Source of the DNA: Ptiloglossa arizonensis | Taxonomy: Eukaryota; Arthropoda; Insecta; Hymenoptera; Colletidae | NCBI RefSeq assembly: GCF_051014685.1 | Contig: NC_135055.1 | Coordinates: 248,001-312,000 of the forward strand | Length of the DNA: 64,000 nt | Direction of reading: 5' to 3' | Program-made: the position numbers and the translations under genes | Notes under the pieces: generated by a model | Told to the model about the DNA's origin: nothing | What the model saw: only the letters and a program-made list of their open reading frames with translations | Database searches by the model: none | Shown here: positions 11,734 through 24,840 of the stretch, in pieces | Numbering within the stretch: position 1 is the first letter of the stretch | Layout of the letters: each line of letters begins with the position of its first letter

Positions 11734-12783
11734 GTTTCTACTTTCAGATGCAACAGAAATTTTGCGGATTGGTCAATCCGTTCGCGAGATATGGCAGTTT
11801 TGAGGTAAGAAACGCTTGAGAAACTCCAAATTTTCGCAGATCTGATGCTCGAAACGAATAACTAGGACGGCCTAGGGGAAAACTACTCATTCCGTTGCAA
11901 TCGGGCGGGTTTCTACTTTCAGATGCAACAGAAATTTTGCGGATTGGTCAATCCGTTCGCGACATATGGCAGTTTTGAAGTAAGAAACGCTTGAGAAACT
12001 CCAAATTTTCGCAATTCTGATGCTCGAAACGAATAACTAGAACGGCCTAGGGGAAAACTACTCATACCGTTGTAATCGGGCGAGTTTCTACTTTCAGATG
12101 CAACGGAAATTTTGCGGATTGGTCAATCCGTTCAAGAGATATGACAATTTTGAGGTAAGAAACGCTTGAGAAACTCCAAATTTTCGCAGTTCTGATGCTC
12201 GAAACGAATAACTAGAACGGCCTAGGGGAAAACTACTCATACTGTTGTAATCGGGCGAGTTTCTACTTTCAGATGCAGCAGAAATTTTGCGGATTGGTCT
12301 ATCCGTTCGCGAGATATGGCAGTTTTGAGGTAAGAAACGCTTGAGAAACTCCAAATTTTCGCAGATCTGATGCTCGAAATGAATAACTAGAACGGCCTAG
12401 GGGAAATCTACTCATACCGTTGTAATCGGGCGAGTTTCTACTTTCAGATGCAACAGAAATTTTGCGGATTGGTCAATCCGTTCGCTAGATATGGCAGTTT
12501 GGAGGTAAGAAACGCTTGAGAAACTCAAAATTTTCGCAGTTCTGATGCCCGGAACGAATAACAAGAACGGCCAAGGGGAAAACTACTCAAACCGTTGTAT
12601 TCGGGCGAGTTTCTACTTTCAGATGCAACAGAAATTTTGCGGATTGGTCAATCCGTTCGCGAGATATGGCAGTTTTGAGGTAAGAAACGCTTGAGAAACT
12701 CCAAATTTTCGCAGATCTGATGCTCGAAACGAATAACCAGTACGGCCTAGGGGAATACTACTCATACCGTTGTAATCGGGCGA
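11734..12783 (+). repeat. Truncated copy 4 of the 10-mer (6 monomers)
   Basis: The first five monomers match copy 3 in order with only point changes (CATTCCGTTGCAA; TTCAAGAGATATGAC). The sixth matches the AACCAGGACGG monomer of copy 3 (here AACCAGTACGG) and skips the TTCGCGACCTATGG monomer, so one unit was lost. After 12783 the order no longer follows copy 3. Confidence 0.82.
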
Positions 12784-15182
12784 GTTTCTACTTTCAGATG
12801 CAACAGAAATTTTGCGGATTGGTCAATCCGTTCGCGAGATATGGCAGTTTTGAGGTAAGAAACGCTTGAGAAACTCAACATTTTCGCAGTTCTGGTGCCC
12901 GGAACGAATAACTGGAACGGCCTAGGGGAAAACTACTCATACCGTTCTAATCGGGCGAGTTTCTACTTTCAGATGCAACAGAAGTTTTGCGGATTGGTCA
13001 ATCCGTTCGCTAGATATGGCAGTTTGGAGGTAAGAGACGCTTGTGAATCTCAAAATTTTCGCAGTTCTGATGCTCGAAACGAGTAACTAGAACGGCCTAG
13101 GGGAAAACTACTCATACCGTTGTAATCGGGCGAGTTTCTACTTTCAGATGCAACAGAAATTTTGCGGATTTGTCAATCCGTTCGCTAGATATGGCAGTTT
13201 TGAGGTAAGAAACGCTTGAGAAACTCAAAATTTTCGCAGTTCTGATGCCCGGAACGAATAACTGGAACGGCATAGGGGAAAACTACTCATACCGTTGTAA
13301 TCGGACGAGTTTCTACTTTCAGATGCAACAGAAATTTTGCGGATTGGTCAATCCGTTCACGAGATATGACAATTTTGAGGTAAGAAACGCTTGAGAAACT
13401 CCAAATTTTCGCAGTTCTGATGCTCGAAACGAATAACTAGAACGGCCTAGGGGAAAACTACTAATACTGTTGTAATCGGGCGAGTTTCTACTTTAAGATG
13501 CAACAGAAATTTTGCGGATTGGTCAATCCGTTCGCGAGATATGGCAGTTTTGAGGTAAGAAACGCTTGAGAAACTCAAAATTTTCGCAGTTCTTGTGCCC
13601 GGAACGAATAACTAGAACGGCCTAGAGGAAAACTACTCATACCGTTGTAATCGGGCGAGTTTCTACTTTCAGATTCAACAGAAATTTAGCGGATTGGTCA
13701 ATCCGTTCGCGAGATATGGCAGTTTTGATGTAAGAAACGCTTGAGAAACTCCAAATTTTCGCAGATCTGATGCTCGAAACGAATAACTAGGACGGCCTAG
13801 GGGAAAACTACTCATACCGTTGTAATCGGGCGGGTTTCTACTTTCAGATGCAACAGAAATTTTGCGGATTGGTCAATCCGTTCGCGACATATGGCAGCTT
13901 TGAAGTAAGAAACGCTTGAGAAACTCAAAATTTTCGCAGTTCTGATGCCCGAAACGAATAACTAGAACTGCCAAGGCGAAAACTACTCATACCGTTGTAA
14001 TCGGGCGAGTTTCTACTTTCAGATGCAACAGAAATTTTGCGGATTGGCCAATCCGTTCGCTAGATATGGCAGTTTGGAGGTAAGAGACGCTTGAGAAACT
14101 CGAAATTTTCGCAGTTCTGATGCTCGAAACGAATAACTAGAACGGCCTAGGGGAAAACTACTCATACTGTTGTAATCGGGCGAGTTTCTACTTTAAGATG
14201 CAACAGAAATTTTGCGGATTGGTCAATCCGTTCGCGAGATATGGCAGTTTTGAGGTAAGAAACGCTTGAGAAACTCAAAATTTTCGCAGTTCTGATGCCC
14301 GGAACGAATAACTAGAACGGCCTAGGGGAAAACTACTCATACCGTTGTAATCGGGCGAGTTTCTACTTTCAGATGCAAGAGAAGTTTTGCGGATTGGTCA
14401 ATCCGTTCGCTAGATATGGCAGTTTGGAGGTAAGAGACGCTTGTGAATCTCAAAATTTTCGCAGTTCTGATGCTCGAAACGAGTAACTAGAACGGCCTAG
14501 GGGAAAACTACTCATACCGTTGTAATCGGGCGAGTTTCTACTTTCAGATGCAAAAGAAATTTTGCGGATTGGTCAATCCGTTCGCGAGATATGGCAGTTT
14601 TGAGGTAAGAAACGCTTGAGAAACTCCAAATTTTCGCAGATCTGATGCTCGAAACGAATAACTAGGACGGCCTAGGGGAAAACTACTCATACCGTTGTAA
14701 TCGGCGAGTTTCTACTTTCAGATGCAACAGAAATTTTGCGGATTGGTCAATCCGTTCGCGAGATATGGCAGTTTGGAGGTAAGAAACGCTTGAGAAACTC
14801 AAAATTTTCGCAGTTCTGATGCCCGAAACGAATAACTAGAAAGGCCAAGGGGAAAACTACTCATACCGTTGTAATCGGGCGAGTTTCTACTTTCAGATGC
14901 AACAGAAATTTTGCGGATTGGTCAATCCGTTCGCTAGATATGGCAGTTTGGAGGTAAGAGACGCTTGAGAAACTCAAAATTTTCGCAGTTCTGATGCTCG
15001 AAACGAATAACTAGAACGGCCTAGGGGAAAACTACTCATACCGTTGTAATCGGGCGAGTTTCTACTTTCAGATGCAACAGAAATTTTGCGGATTGGTCAA
15101 TCCGTTTGCGAGCTATGGCAGTTTTGAGGTAAGAAACGCTTGAGAAACTCAAAATTTTCGCAGTTCTGATGCTCGAAACGAA
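12784..15182 (+). repeat. Mixed monomers with a partial 1400-bp repetition
   Basis: The unusual variant GAGACGCTTGTGAATCTC occurs at about 13032 and about 14432, with TTGTGAATCT at 13041 and 14441, 1400 bp (8 monomers) apart. Flanking monomers are only partly conserved. At about 14701 the first ATCGGCGAG (1-bp shorter joint, 174-bp unit) appears; this type becomes common to the right. No non-satellite sequence is seen. Confidence 0.75.
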
Positions 15183-18100
15183 TAACTGGAACGGCCTAGG
15201 GGAAAACTACTCATACCGTTGTAATCGGGCGAGTTTCTACTTTCAGATGCAACAGAAATTTTGCGGATTTGTCAATCCGTTCGCTAGATATGGCAGTTTT
15301 GAGGTAAGAAACGCTTGAGAAACTCAAAATTTTCGCAGTTCTGATGCCCGGAACGAATGACTGGAACGGCCTAGGGGAAAACTACTCATACCGTTGTAAT
15401 CGGGCGAGTTTCTACTTTCAGATGCAACAGAAATTTTGCGGATTGGTCAATCCGTTCACGAGATATGACAATTTTGAGGTAAGAAACGCTTGAGAAACTC
15501 AAAATTTTCGCAGTTCTGATGCTCGAAACGAATAACTAGAACGGCCTAGGGGAAAACTACTCATACTGTTGTAATCGGGCGAGTTTCTACTTTAAGATGC
15601 AACAGAAATTTTGCGGATTGGTCAATCCGTTCGCGAGATATGGCAGTTTTGAGGTAAGAAACGCTTGAGAAACTCAAAATTTTCGCAGTTCTGATGCCCG
15701 GAACGGATAACTAGAACGGCCTAGGGTAAAACTACTCATACCGTTGTAATCGGGCGCGTTTATACTTTCAGATGCAACAGAAATTTTGCGAATTGGTCAA
15801 TCCGTTCGCAAGATATGGCAGTTTTGAGGTAAGAAACGCTTGAGAAACTCAAAATTTTCGCAGTTCTGATGCCCGAAACGAATAACTAGAACGGCCAAGG
15901 GGAAAACTACTCATACCGTTGTAATCGGGCGAGTTTCTACTTTCAGAAGCAACAGAAATTTTGGGGATTGGTCGATCCGTTCGCTAGATATGGCAGTTTG
16001 GAGGTAAGAGACGCTTGAGAAACTCAAAATTTTCGCAGTTCTGATGCTCGAAACGAATAACTAGGACGGCCTAGGGGAAAACTACTCATACCGTTGTAAT
16101 CGGGCGAGTTTCTACTTTCAGATGCAACAGAAATTTTGCGGATTGGTCAATCCGTTCGCGAGCTATGGCAGTTTTGAGGTAAGAAACGCTTGAGAAACTC
16201 AAAATTTTCGCAGTTCTGATGCCCGAAACGAATAACTAGAACGGCCAAGGGGAAAACTACTCATACAGTTGTAATCGGGCGAGTTTCTATTTTCAGGTGC
16301 AACAGAAATTTTGCGGATTGGTCAATCCGTTCGCGAGATATGGCAGTTTGGAGGTAAGAAACGCTTGAGAAACTCCAAATTTTCGCAGTTCTGATGCTCG
16401 AAACGAATAACTAGAACGGCCTAGGGGAAAACTACTCACACCGTTGTAATCGGGGGAGTTTCTACTTTCAGATGCAACAGAAATTTTGCGGATTGTTCAA
16501 TCCGTTCGCGAGATATGGCAGTTTTGAGGTAAGAAACGCTTGAGAAACTCAAAACTTTCGCAGTTCTGATGCCCGGAACGAATAACTAGAACGGCCTAGG
16601 GGAAAACTACTCATGCCGTTGTAATCGGCGAGTTTCTACTTTCAGATGCAACAGAAATTTTGCGGATAGGTCAATCCGTTCGCGAGATATGGCAGTTTTG
16701 AGGTAAGAAACGCTTGAGAAACTCCAAATATTCGCAGTTCTGATTCTAGAAACGAATAACTAGAACGGCCTAGGGGAAAACTACTCATACCGTTGTAATC
16801 GGCGAGTTTCTACTTTCAGATGCAACAGAAATTTTGCGGATTGATCAATCCGTTCGCGAGATATGGCAGTTTTGAGGTAAGAAACGCTTGAGAAACTCCA
16901 AATATTCGCAGTTCTGATGCTCGAAACGAATAACTAGAACGGCCTAGGGGAAAACTACTCATACCGTTGTAATCGGCGAGTTTCTACTTTCAGATGCAAC
17001 GGAAATTTTGCGGATTGGTCAATCCGTTTGCGAGCTATGGCAGTTTTGAGGTAAGAAACGCTTGAGAAACTCAAAATTTTCGCTGTTCTGATGCTCGAAA
17101 CGAATAACTAGAACGGCCTAGGGGAAAACTACTCATACCGTTGTAATCGGGCGAGTTTCTACTTTCAGATGCAACAGAAATTTTGCGGATTTGTCAATCC
17201 GTTCGCTAGATATGGCAGTTTTGAGGTAAGAAACGCTTGAGAAACTCCAAATTTTCGCAGTTCTGATGCCCGGAACGAATGACTGGAACGGCCTAGGGGA
17301 AAACTACTCATACCGTTGTAATCGGCGAGTTTCTACTTTCAGATGCAACAGAAATTTTGCGGATAGGTCAATCCGTTCGCGAGATATGGTAGTTTTGAGG
17401 TAAGAAACGCTTGAGAAACTCAAAATTTTCGCAGTTCTGATGCTCGAAACGAATAACTAGAACGGCCTAGGGGAAAACTACTCATACCGTTGTAATCGGG
17501 CGAGTTTCTACTTTCAGATGCAACAGAAATTTTGCGGATTTGTCAATCCGTTCGCTAGATATGGCAGTTTTGAGGTAAGAAACGCTTGAGAAACTCAAAA
17601 TTTTCGCAGTTCTGATGCCCGGAACGAATGACTGGAACGGCCTAGGGGAAAACTACTCATACCGTTGTAATCGGGCGAGTTTCTACTTTCAGATGCAACA
17701 GAAATTTTGCGGATTGGTCAATCCGTTCACGAGATATGACAATTTTGAGGTAAGAAACGCTTGAGAAACTCAAAATTTTCGCAGTTCTGATGCTCGAAAC
17801 GAATAACTAGAACGGCCTAGGGGAAAACTACTCATACTGTTGTAATCGGGCGAGTTTCTACTTTAAGATGCAACAGAAATTTTGCGGATTGGTCAATCCG
17901 TTCGCGAGATATGGCAGTTTTGAGGTAAGAAACGCTTGAGAAACTCAAAATTTTCGCAGTTCTGATGCCCGGAACGAATGACTAGAACGGCCTAGGGGAA
18001 AACTACTCATACCGTTGTAATCGGGCGCGTTTATACTTTCAGATGCAACAGAAATTTTGCGGATTGGTCAATCCGTTCGCAACATATGGCAGTTTTGAGG

Positions 18101-18370
18101 TAAGAAACGCTTGAGAAACTCAAAATTTTCGCAGTTCTGATGCCCGAAACGAATAACTAGAACGGCCAAGGGGAAAACTACTCATACCGTTGTAATCGGG
18201 CGAGTTTCTACTTTCAGATGCAACAGAAATTTTGCGGATTGGTCGATCCGTTCGCTAGATATGGCAGTTTGGAGGTAAGAGACGCTTGAGAAACTCAAAA
18301 TTTTCGCAGTTCTGATGCTCGAAACGAATAACTAGAACGGCCTAGGGGAAAACTACTCATACCGTTGTAA
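15183..18370 (+). repeat. Mixed block with a 13-monomer (2271-bp) repetition
   Basis: CGGGCGCGTTTATACTTTC appears at 15751 and again at 18022, an offset of 2271 bp (13 x 175 - 4). The preceding TTTAAGATGC monomer and the following GGCCAAGGGG and GGTCGATCC monomers repeat with it, so about 15.2-16.1 kb matches about 17.45-18.35 kb. Between the copies lie ATCGGGGGAG, ATCGGCGAG, GATTCTAGAAACG and GGATTGATCAATCC monomers that recur further right. Confidence 0.8.
16837..16852. other. Perfect 16-bp palindrome version of the dyad
   Basis: Here the centre is AT, giving CGGATTGATCAATCCG, a fully self-complementary 16-mer. The same perfect form occurs at 21033-21048, 22956-22971, 25753-25768, 27150-27165, 29771-29786 and 32216-32231. 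It is confined to one monomer type in the forward half and spread by its higher-order repeats. Confidence 0.85.
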
Positions 18371-19419
18371 TCGGTCGAGTTTCTACTTTCAGATGCAACA
18401 GAAATTTTGCGGATTGGTCAATCCGTTCGCGAGCTATGGCAATTTTGAGGTAAGAAACGCTTGAGAAACTCAAAATTTTCGCAATTCTGATGCTCGAAAC
18501 GAATAACTAGAACGGCCTAGGGGAAAACTACTCATACCGTTGTAATCGGGCGAGTTTCTACTTTCAGATGCAACAGAAATTTTGCGGATTGGTCAATCCG
18601 TTCACGAGATATGACAATTTTGAGGTAAGAAACGCTTGAGAAACTCAAAATTTTCGCAGTTCTGATGCTCGAAACGAATAACTAGAACGGCCTAGGGGAA
18701 AACTACTCATACCGTTGTAATCGGGCGCGTTTATACTTTCAGATGCAACAGAAATTTTGCGGATTGGTCAATCCGTTCGCGAGATATGGCAGTTTTGAGG
18801 TAAGAAACGCTTGAGAAACTCCAAATTTTCGCAGTTCTGATGCTCGAAACGAATAACTAGGACGGCCTGGGGGAAGACTACTCATACCGTTGTAATCGGG
18901 CGAGTTTCTACTTTCAGATGCAACAGAAATTTTGCGGATTGGTCAAACCGTTCGCGAGATATGGCAGTTTGGAGGTAAGAAACGCTTGAGAAACTCCAAA
19001 TTTTCGCAGTTCTGATGCTCGAAACGAATAACTAGAACGGCCTAGGGGAAAACTACTCACACCGTTGTAATCGGGGGAGTTTCTACTTTCAGATGCAACA
19101 GAAATTTTGCGGATTGTTCAATCCGTTCGCGAGATATGGCAGTTTTGAGGTAAGAAACGCTTGAGAAACTCAAAACTTTCGCAGTTCTGATGCTCGAAAC
19201 GAATAACTAGAACGGCCTAGGGGAAAACTACTCATACCGTTGTAATCGGCGAGTTTCTACTTTCAGATGCAACAGAAATTTTGCGGATTGGTCAATCCGT
19301 TTGCGAGATATGGCAGTTTGGAGGTAAGAGACGCTTGAGAAACTCAAAATTTTCGCAGTTCTGATGCTCGAAACGAATAACTAGAACGGCCTAGGGGAAA
19401 ACTACTCATACCGTTGTAA
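18371..19419 (+). repeat. 6-monomer higher-order repeat (1049 bp), copy 1
   Basis: TCGGTCGAG at 18371 and 19420, and TCGGGCGCGTTTATAC at 18721 and 19770, both give an offset of 1049 bp (6 x 175 - 1). The single-base deficit is the ATCGGCGAG joint. Ordered markers: TCGGTCGAG, TTCACGAGATATGAC, CGCGTTTATAC, CCTGGGGGAAGAC, GGTCAAACCG, CACACCG...GGGGGAG, ATCGGCGAG. Confidence 0.87.
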
Positions 19420-20345
19420 TCGGTCGAGTTTCTACTTTCAGATGCAACAGAAATTTTGCGGATTGGTCAATCCGTTCGCGAGCTATGGCAATTTTGAGGT
19501 AAGAAACGCTTGAGAAACTCAAAATTTTCGCAATTCTGATGCTCGAAACGAATAACTAGAACGGCCTAGGGGAAAACTACTCATACCGTTGTAATCGGGC
19601 GAGTTTCTACTTTCAGATGCAACAGAAATTTTGCGGATTGGTCAATCCGTTCACGAGATATGACAATTTTGAGGTAAGAAACGCTTGAGAAACTCAAAAT
19701 TTTCGCAGTTCTGATGCTCGAAACGAATAACTAGAACGGCCTAGGGGAAAACTACTCATACCGTTGTAATCGGGCGCGTTTATACTTTCAGATGCAACAG
19801 AAATTTTGCGGATTGGTCAATCCGTTCGCGAGATATGGCAGTTTTGAGGTAAGAAACGCTTGAGAAACTCCAAATTTTCGCAGTTCTGATGCTCGAAACG
19901 AATAACTAGGACGGCCTGGGGGAAGACTACTCATACCGTTGTAATCGGGCGAGTTTCTACTTTCAGATGCAACAGAAATTTTGCGGATTGGTCAAACCGT
20001 TCGCGAGATATGGCAGTTTGGAGGTAAGAAACGCTTGAGAAACTCCAAATTTTCGCAGTTCTGATGCTCGAAACGAATAACTAGAACGGCCTAGGGGAAA
20101 ACTACTCACACCGTTGTAATCGGGGGAGTTTCTACTTTCAGATGCAACAGAAATTTTGCGGATTGTTCAATCCGTTCGCGAGATATGGCAGTTTTGAGGT
20201 AAGAAACGCTTGAGAAACTCAAAACTTTCGCAGTTCTGATGCTCGAAACGAATAACTAGAACGGCCTAGGGGAAAACTACTCATACCGTTGTAATCGGCG
20301 AGTTTCTACTTTCAGATGCAACAGAAATTTTGCGGATTGGTCAAT
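19420..20345 (+). repeat. 6-monomer higher-order repeat (1049 bp), copy 2, incomplete
   Basis: It follows copy 1 in order through TCGGTCGAG, TTCACGAG, CGCGTTTATAC, CCTGGGGGAAGAC, GGTCAAACCG, GGGGGAG and the ATCGGCGAG joint. It departs in the next monomer: copy 1 has TTTGCGAGATATGG, here TTCGCGAGGTATGGCAGG. From about 19553 it is also the start of the 1923-bp repeat. Confidence 0.85.
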
Positions 20346-21475
20346 CCGTTCGCGAGGTATGGCAGGTTTGATGTAAGAAACGCTTGAGAAACTCCAAATT
20401 TTCGCAGTTCTAATGCCCGAAACGAAGAACTAGAACAGCCAAGGGGAAAACAACTCATACAGTTGTAATCTGGCGAGTGTCTATTTTCAGATGCAACAGA
20501 AATTTTGCGGATTGGTCAATCCGTTCGCGAGATATGACAGTTCTGAGGTAAGAAACGCTTGAGAAACTCCAAATTTTCGCAGTTCTGATGCACGAAATGA
20601 ATAACTAGAACGGCCTAGGGGAAAACTACTCATACCGTTGTAATCGGGCGAGTTTCTACTTTCAGATGCAACAGAAATTTTGCGGATTGGTCAAACCGTT
20701 CGCGAGATATGGCAGTTTGGAGGTAAGAAACGCTTGAGAAACTCCAAATTTTCGCAGTTCTGATGCTCGAAACGAATAACTAGAACGGCCTATGGGAAAA
20801 CTACTCACACCGTTGTAATCGGGGGAGTTTCTACTTTCAGATGCAGCAGAAATTTTGCGGATTGTTCAATCCGTTCGCGAGATATGGCAGTTTTGAGGTA
20901 AGAAACGCTTGAGAAACTCCAAATATTCGCAGTTCTGATTCTAGAAACGAATAACTAGAACGGCCTAGGGGAAAACTACTCATACCGTTGTAATGGGGCG
21001 AGTTTCTACTTTCAGATGCAACAGAAATTTTGCGGATTGATCAATCCGTTCGCGAGATATGGCAGTTTTGAGGTAAGAAACGCTTGAGAAACTCCAAATA
21101 TTCGCAGTTCTGATGCTCGAAACGAATAACTAGAACGGCCTAGGGGAAAACTACTCATACCGTTGTAATCGGCGAGTTTCTACATTCAGATGCAACAGAA
21201 ATTTTGCGGATTGGTCAATCCGTTTGCGAGCTATGGCAGTTTTGAGGTAAGAAACGCTTGAGAAACTCAAAATTTTCGCAGTTCTGATGCTCGAAACGAA
21301 TAACTAGAACGGCCTAGGGGAAAACTACTCATACCGTTGTAATCGGGCGAGTTTCTACTTTCAGATGCAACAGAAATTTTGCGGATTTGTCAATCCGTTC
21401 GCTAGATATGGCAGTTTTGAGGTAAGAAACGCTTGAGAAACTCAAAATTTTCGCAGTTCTGATGCCCGGAACGAA
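19553..21475 (+). repeat. 11-monomer higher-order repeat (1923 bp), copy 1
   Basis: Four independent landmarks give the same offset of 1923 bp (11 x 175 - 2): CGCGAGGTATGG at 20351 and 22274, TCGGGCGCGTTTATAC at 19770 and 21693, GACAGTTCTGAG at 20536 and 22459, and TAATCTGGCGAGTGTC in both. The two missing bases are two ATCGGCGAG joints. The boundaries lie within a monomer of the markers and are approximate. Confidence 0.88.
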
Positions 21476-23398
21476 TGACTGGAACGGCCTAGGGGAAAAC
21501 TACTCATACCGTTGTAATCGGGCGAGTTTCTACTTTCAGATGCAACAGAAATTTTGCGGATTGGTCAATCCGTTCACGAGATATGACAATTTTGAGGTAA
21601 GAAACGCTTGAGAAACTCAAAATTTTCGCAGTTCTGATGCTCGAAACGAATAACTAGAACGGCCTAGGGGAAAACTACTCATACCGTTGTAATCGGGCGC
21701 GTTTATACTTTCAGATGCAACAGAAATTTTGCGGATTGGTCAATCCGTTCGCGAGATATGGCAGTTTTGAGGTAAGAAACGCTTGAGAAACTCCAAATTT
21801 TCGCAGTTCTGATGCTCGAAACGAATAACTAGGACGGCCTGGGGGAAGACTACTCATACCGTTGTAATCGGGCGAGTTTCTACTTTCAGATGCAACAGAA
21901 ATTTTGCGGATTGGTCAAACCGTTCGCGAGATATGGCAGTTTGGAGGTAAGAAACGCTTGAGAAACTCCAAATTTTCGCAGTTCTGATGCTCGAAACGAA
22001 TAACTAGAACGGCCTAGGGGAAAACTACTCACACCGTTGTAATCGGGGGAGTTTCTACTTTCAGATGCAACAGAAATTTTGCGGATTGTTCAATCCGTTC
22101 GCGAGATATGGCAGTTTTGAGGTAAGAAACGCTTGAGAAACTCAAAACTTTCGCAGTTCTGATGCTCGAAACGAATAACTAGAACGGCCTAGGGGAAAAC
22201 TACTCATACCGTTGTAATCGGCGAGTTTCTACTTTCAGATGCAACAGAAATTTTGCGGATTGGTCAATCCGTTCGCGAGGTATGGCAGGTTTGATGTAAG
22301 AAACGCTTGAGAAACTCCAAATTTTCGCAGTTCTAATGCCCGAAACGAAGAACTAGAACAGCCAAGGGGAAAACAACTCATACAGTTGTAATCTGGCGAG
22401 TGTCTATTTTCAGATGCAACAGAAATTTTGCGGATTGGTCAATCCGTTCGCGAGATATGACAGTTCTGAGGTAAGAAACGCTTGAGAAACTCCAAATTTT
22501 CGCAGTTCTGATGCACGAAATGAATAACTAGAACGGCCTAGGGGAAAACTACTCATACCGTTGTAATCGGGCGAGTTTCTACTTTCAGATGCAACAGAAA
22601 TTTTGCGGATTGGTCAAACCGTTCGCGAGATATGGCAGTTTGGAGGTAAGAAACGCTTGAGAAACTCCAAATTTTCGCAGTTCTGATGCTCGAAACGAAT
22701 AACTAGAACGGCCTATGGGAAAACTACTCACACCGTTGTAATCGGGGGAGTTTCTACTTTCAGATGCAGCAGAAATTTTGCGGATTGTTCAATCCGTTCG
22801 CGAGATATGGCAGTTTTGAGGTAAGAAACGCTTGAGAAACTCCAAATATTCGCAGTTCTGATTCTAGAAACGAATAACTAGAACGGCCTAGGGGAAAACT
22901 ACTCATACCGTTGTAATGGGGCGAGTTTCTACTTTCAGATGCAACAGAAATTTTGCGGATTGATCAATCCGTTCGCGAGATATGGCAGTTTTGAGGTAAG
23001 AAACGCTTGAGAAACTCCAAATATTCGCAGTTCTGATGCTCGAAACGAATAACTAGAACGGCCTAGGGGAAAACTACTCATACCGTTGTAATCGGCGAGT
23101 TTCTACATTCAGATGCAACAGAAATTTTGCGGATTGGTCAATCCGTTTGCGAGCTATGGCAGTTTTGAGGTAAGAAACGCTTGAGAAACTCAAAATTTTC
23201 GCAGTTCTGATGCTCGAAACGAATAACTAGAACGGCCTAGGGGAAAACTACTCATACCGTTGTAATCGGGCGAGTTTCTACTTTCAGATGCAACAGAAAT
23301 TTTGCGGATTTGTCAATCCGTTCGCTAGATATGGCAGTTTTGAGGTAAGAAACGCTTGAGAAACTCAAAATTTTCGCAGTTCTGATGCCCGGAACGAA
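21476..23398 (+). repeat. 11-monomer higher-order repeat (1923 bp), copy 2
   Basis: The copy is near-identical to copy 1 in every marker I checked, including oddities such as GAACAGCCAAGGGG, TAATGGGGCGAG and TCTACATTCAG. It is therefore a recent tandem duplication. Past about 23.6 kb the sequence carries CTGTTG/TTTAAGATGC instead of CGCGTTTATAC, ending the match. Confidence 0.88.
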
Positions 23399-23790
23399 TG
23401 ACTGGAACGGCCTAGGGGAAAACTACTCATACCGTTGTAATCGGGCGAGTTTCTACTTTCAGATGCAACAGAAATTTTGCGGATTGGTCAATCCGTTCAC
23501 GAGATATGACAATTTTGAGGTAAGAAACGCTTGAGAAACTCAAAATTTTCGCAGTTCTGATGCTCGAAACGAATAACTAGAACGGCCTAGGGGAAAACTA
23601 CTCATACTGTTGTAATCGGGCGAGTTTCTACTTTAAGATGCAACAGAAATTTTGCGGATTGGTCAATCCGTTCGCGAGATATGGCAGTTTTGAGGTAAGA
23701 AACGCTTGAGAAACTCAAAATTTTCGCAGTTCTGATGCCCGGAACGAATGACTAGAACGGCCTAGGGGAAAACAACTCATACCGTTGTAA

Positions 23791-24840
23791 TCGGGCGCGT
23801 TTATACTTTCAGATGCAACAGAAATTTTGCGGATTGGTTAATCCGTTCGCAAGATATGGCAGTTTTGAGGTAAGAAACGCTTGAGAAACTCAAAATTTTC
23901 GCAGTTCTGATGCCCGAAACGAATAACTAGAACGGCCAAGGGGAAAACTACTCATACCGTTGTAATCGGGCGAGTTTCTACTTTCAGATGCAACAGAAAT
24001 TTTGCGGATTGGTCGATCCGTTCGCTAGATATGGCAGTTTGGAGGTAAGAGACGCTTGAGAAACTCAAAATTTTCGCAGTTCTGATGCTCGAAACAAGTA
24101 ACTAGAACGGCCTAGGGGAAAACTACTCATACCGTTGTAATCGGTCGAGTTTCTACTTCCAGATGCAACAGAAATTTTGCGGATTGGTCAATCCGTTCGC
24201 GAGCTATGGCAGTTTTGAGGTAAGAAACGCTTGAGAAACTCAAAATTTTCGCAATTCTGATGCTCGAAACGAATAACTAGAACGGCCTAGGGGAAAACAA
24301 CTCATACCGTTGTAATCGGGCGCGTTTATACTTTCAGATGCAACAGAAATTTTGCGGATTGGTTAATCCGTTCGCAAGATATGGCAGTTTTGAGGTAAGA
24401 AACGCTTGAGAAACTCAAAATTTTCGCAGTTCTGATGCCCGAAACGAATAACTAGAACGGCCAAGGGGAAAACTACTCATACCGTTGTAATCGGGCGAGT
24501 TTCTACTTTCAGATGCAACAGAAATTTTGCGGATTGGTCGATCCGTTCGCTAGATATGGCAGTTTGGAGGTAAGAGACGCTTGAGAAACTCAAAATTTTC
24601 GCAGTTCTGATGCTCGAAACGAATAACTAGAACGGCCTAGGGGAAAACTACTCATACCGTTGTAATCGGTCGAGTTTCTACTTCCAGATGCAACAGAAAT
24701 TTTGCGGATTGGTCAATCCGTTCGCGAGCTATGGCAGTTTTGAGGTAAGAAACGCTTGAGAAACTCAAAATTTTCGCAATTCTGATGCTCGAAACGAATA
24801 ACTAGAACGGCCTAGGGGAAAACTACTCATACCGTTGTAA
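23791..24840 (+). repeat. 3-monomer (525-bp) tandem duplication
   Basis: TCGGGCGCGTTTATAC at 23791 and 24316, GGTTAATCCG in both, and TCGGTCGAG...CTTCCAG at 24141 and 24666 are all exactly 525 bp apart. The copies differ at a single visible site (AAACAAGTAAC against AAACGAATAAC), so this is one of the youngest events in the forward half. Confidence 0.88.

Noticed and set aside
8593..12354. Three 86-codon open frames on the - strand (8593-8853, 10344-10604, 12094-12354) with nearly the same protein
   Set aside because: They lie 1751 and 1750 bp apart, which is the HOR period, and span about one and a half satellite monomers. The monomer length is 1 modulo 3, so the frame moves in each successive monomer and stops appear. 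There is no domain, promoter or codon bias.
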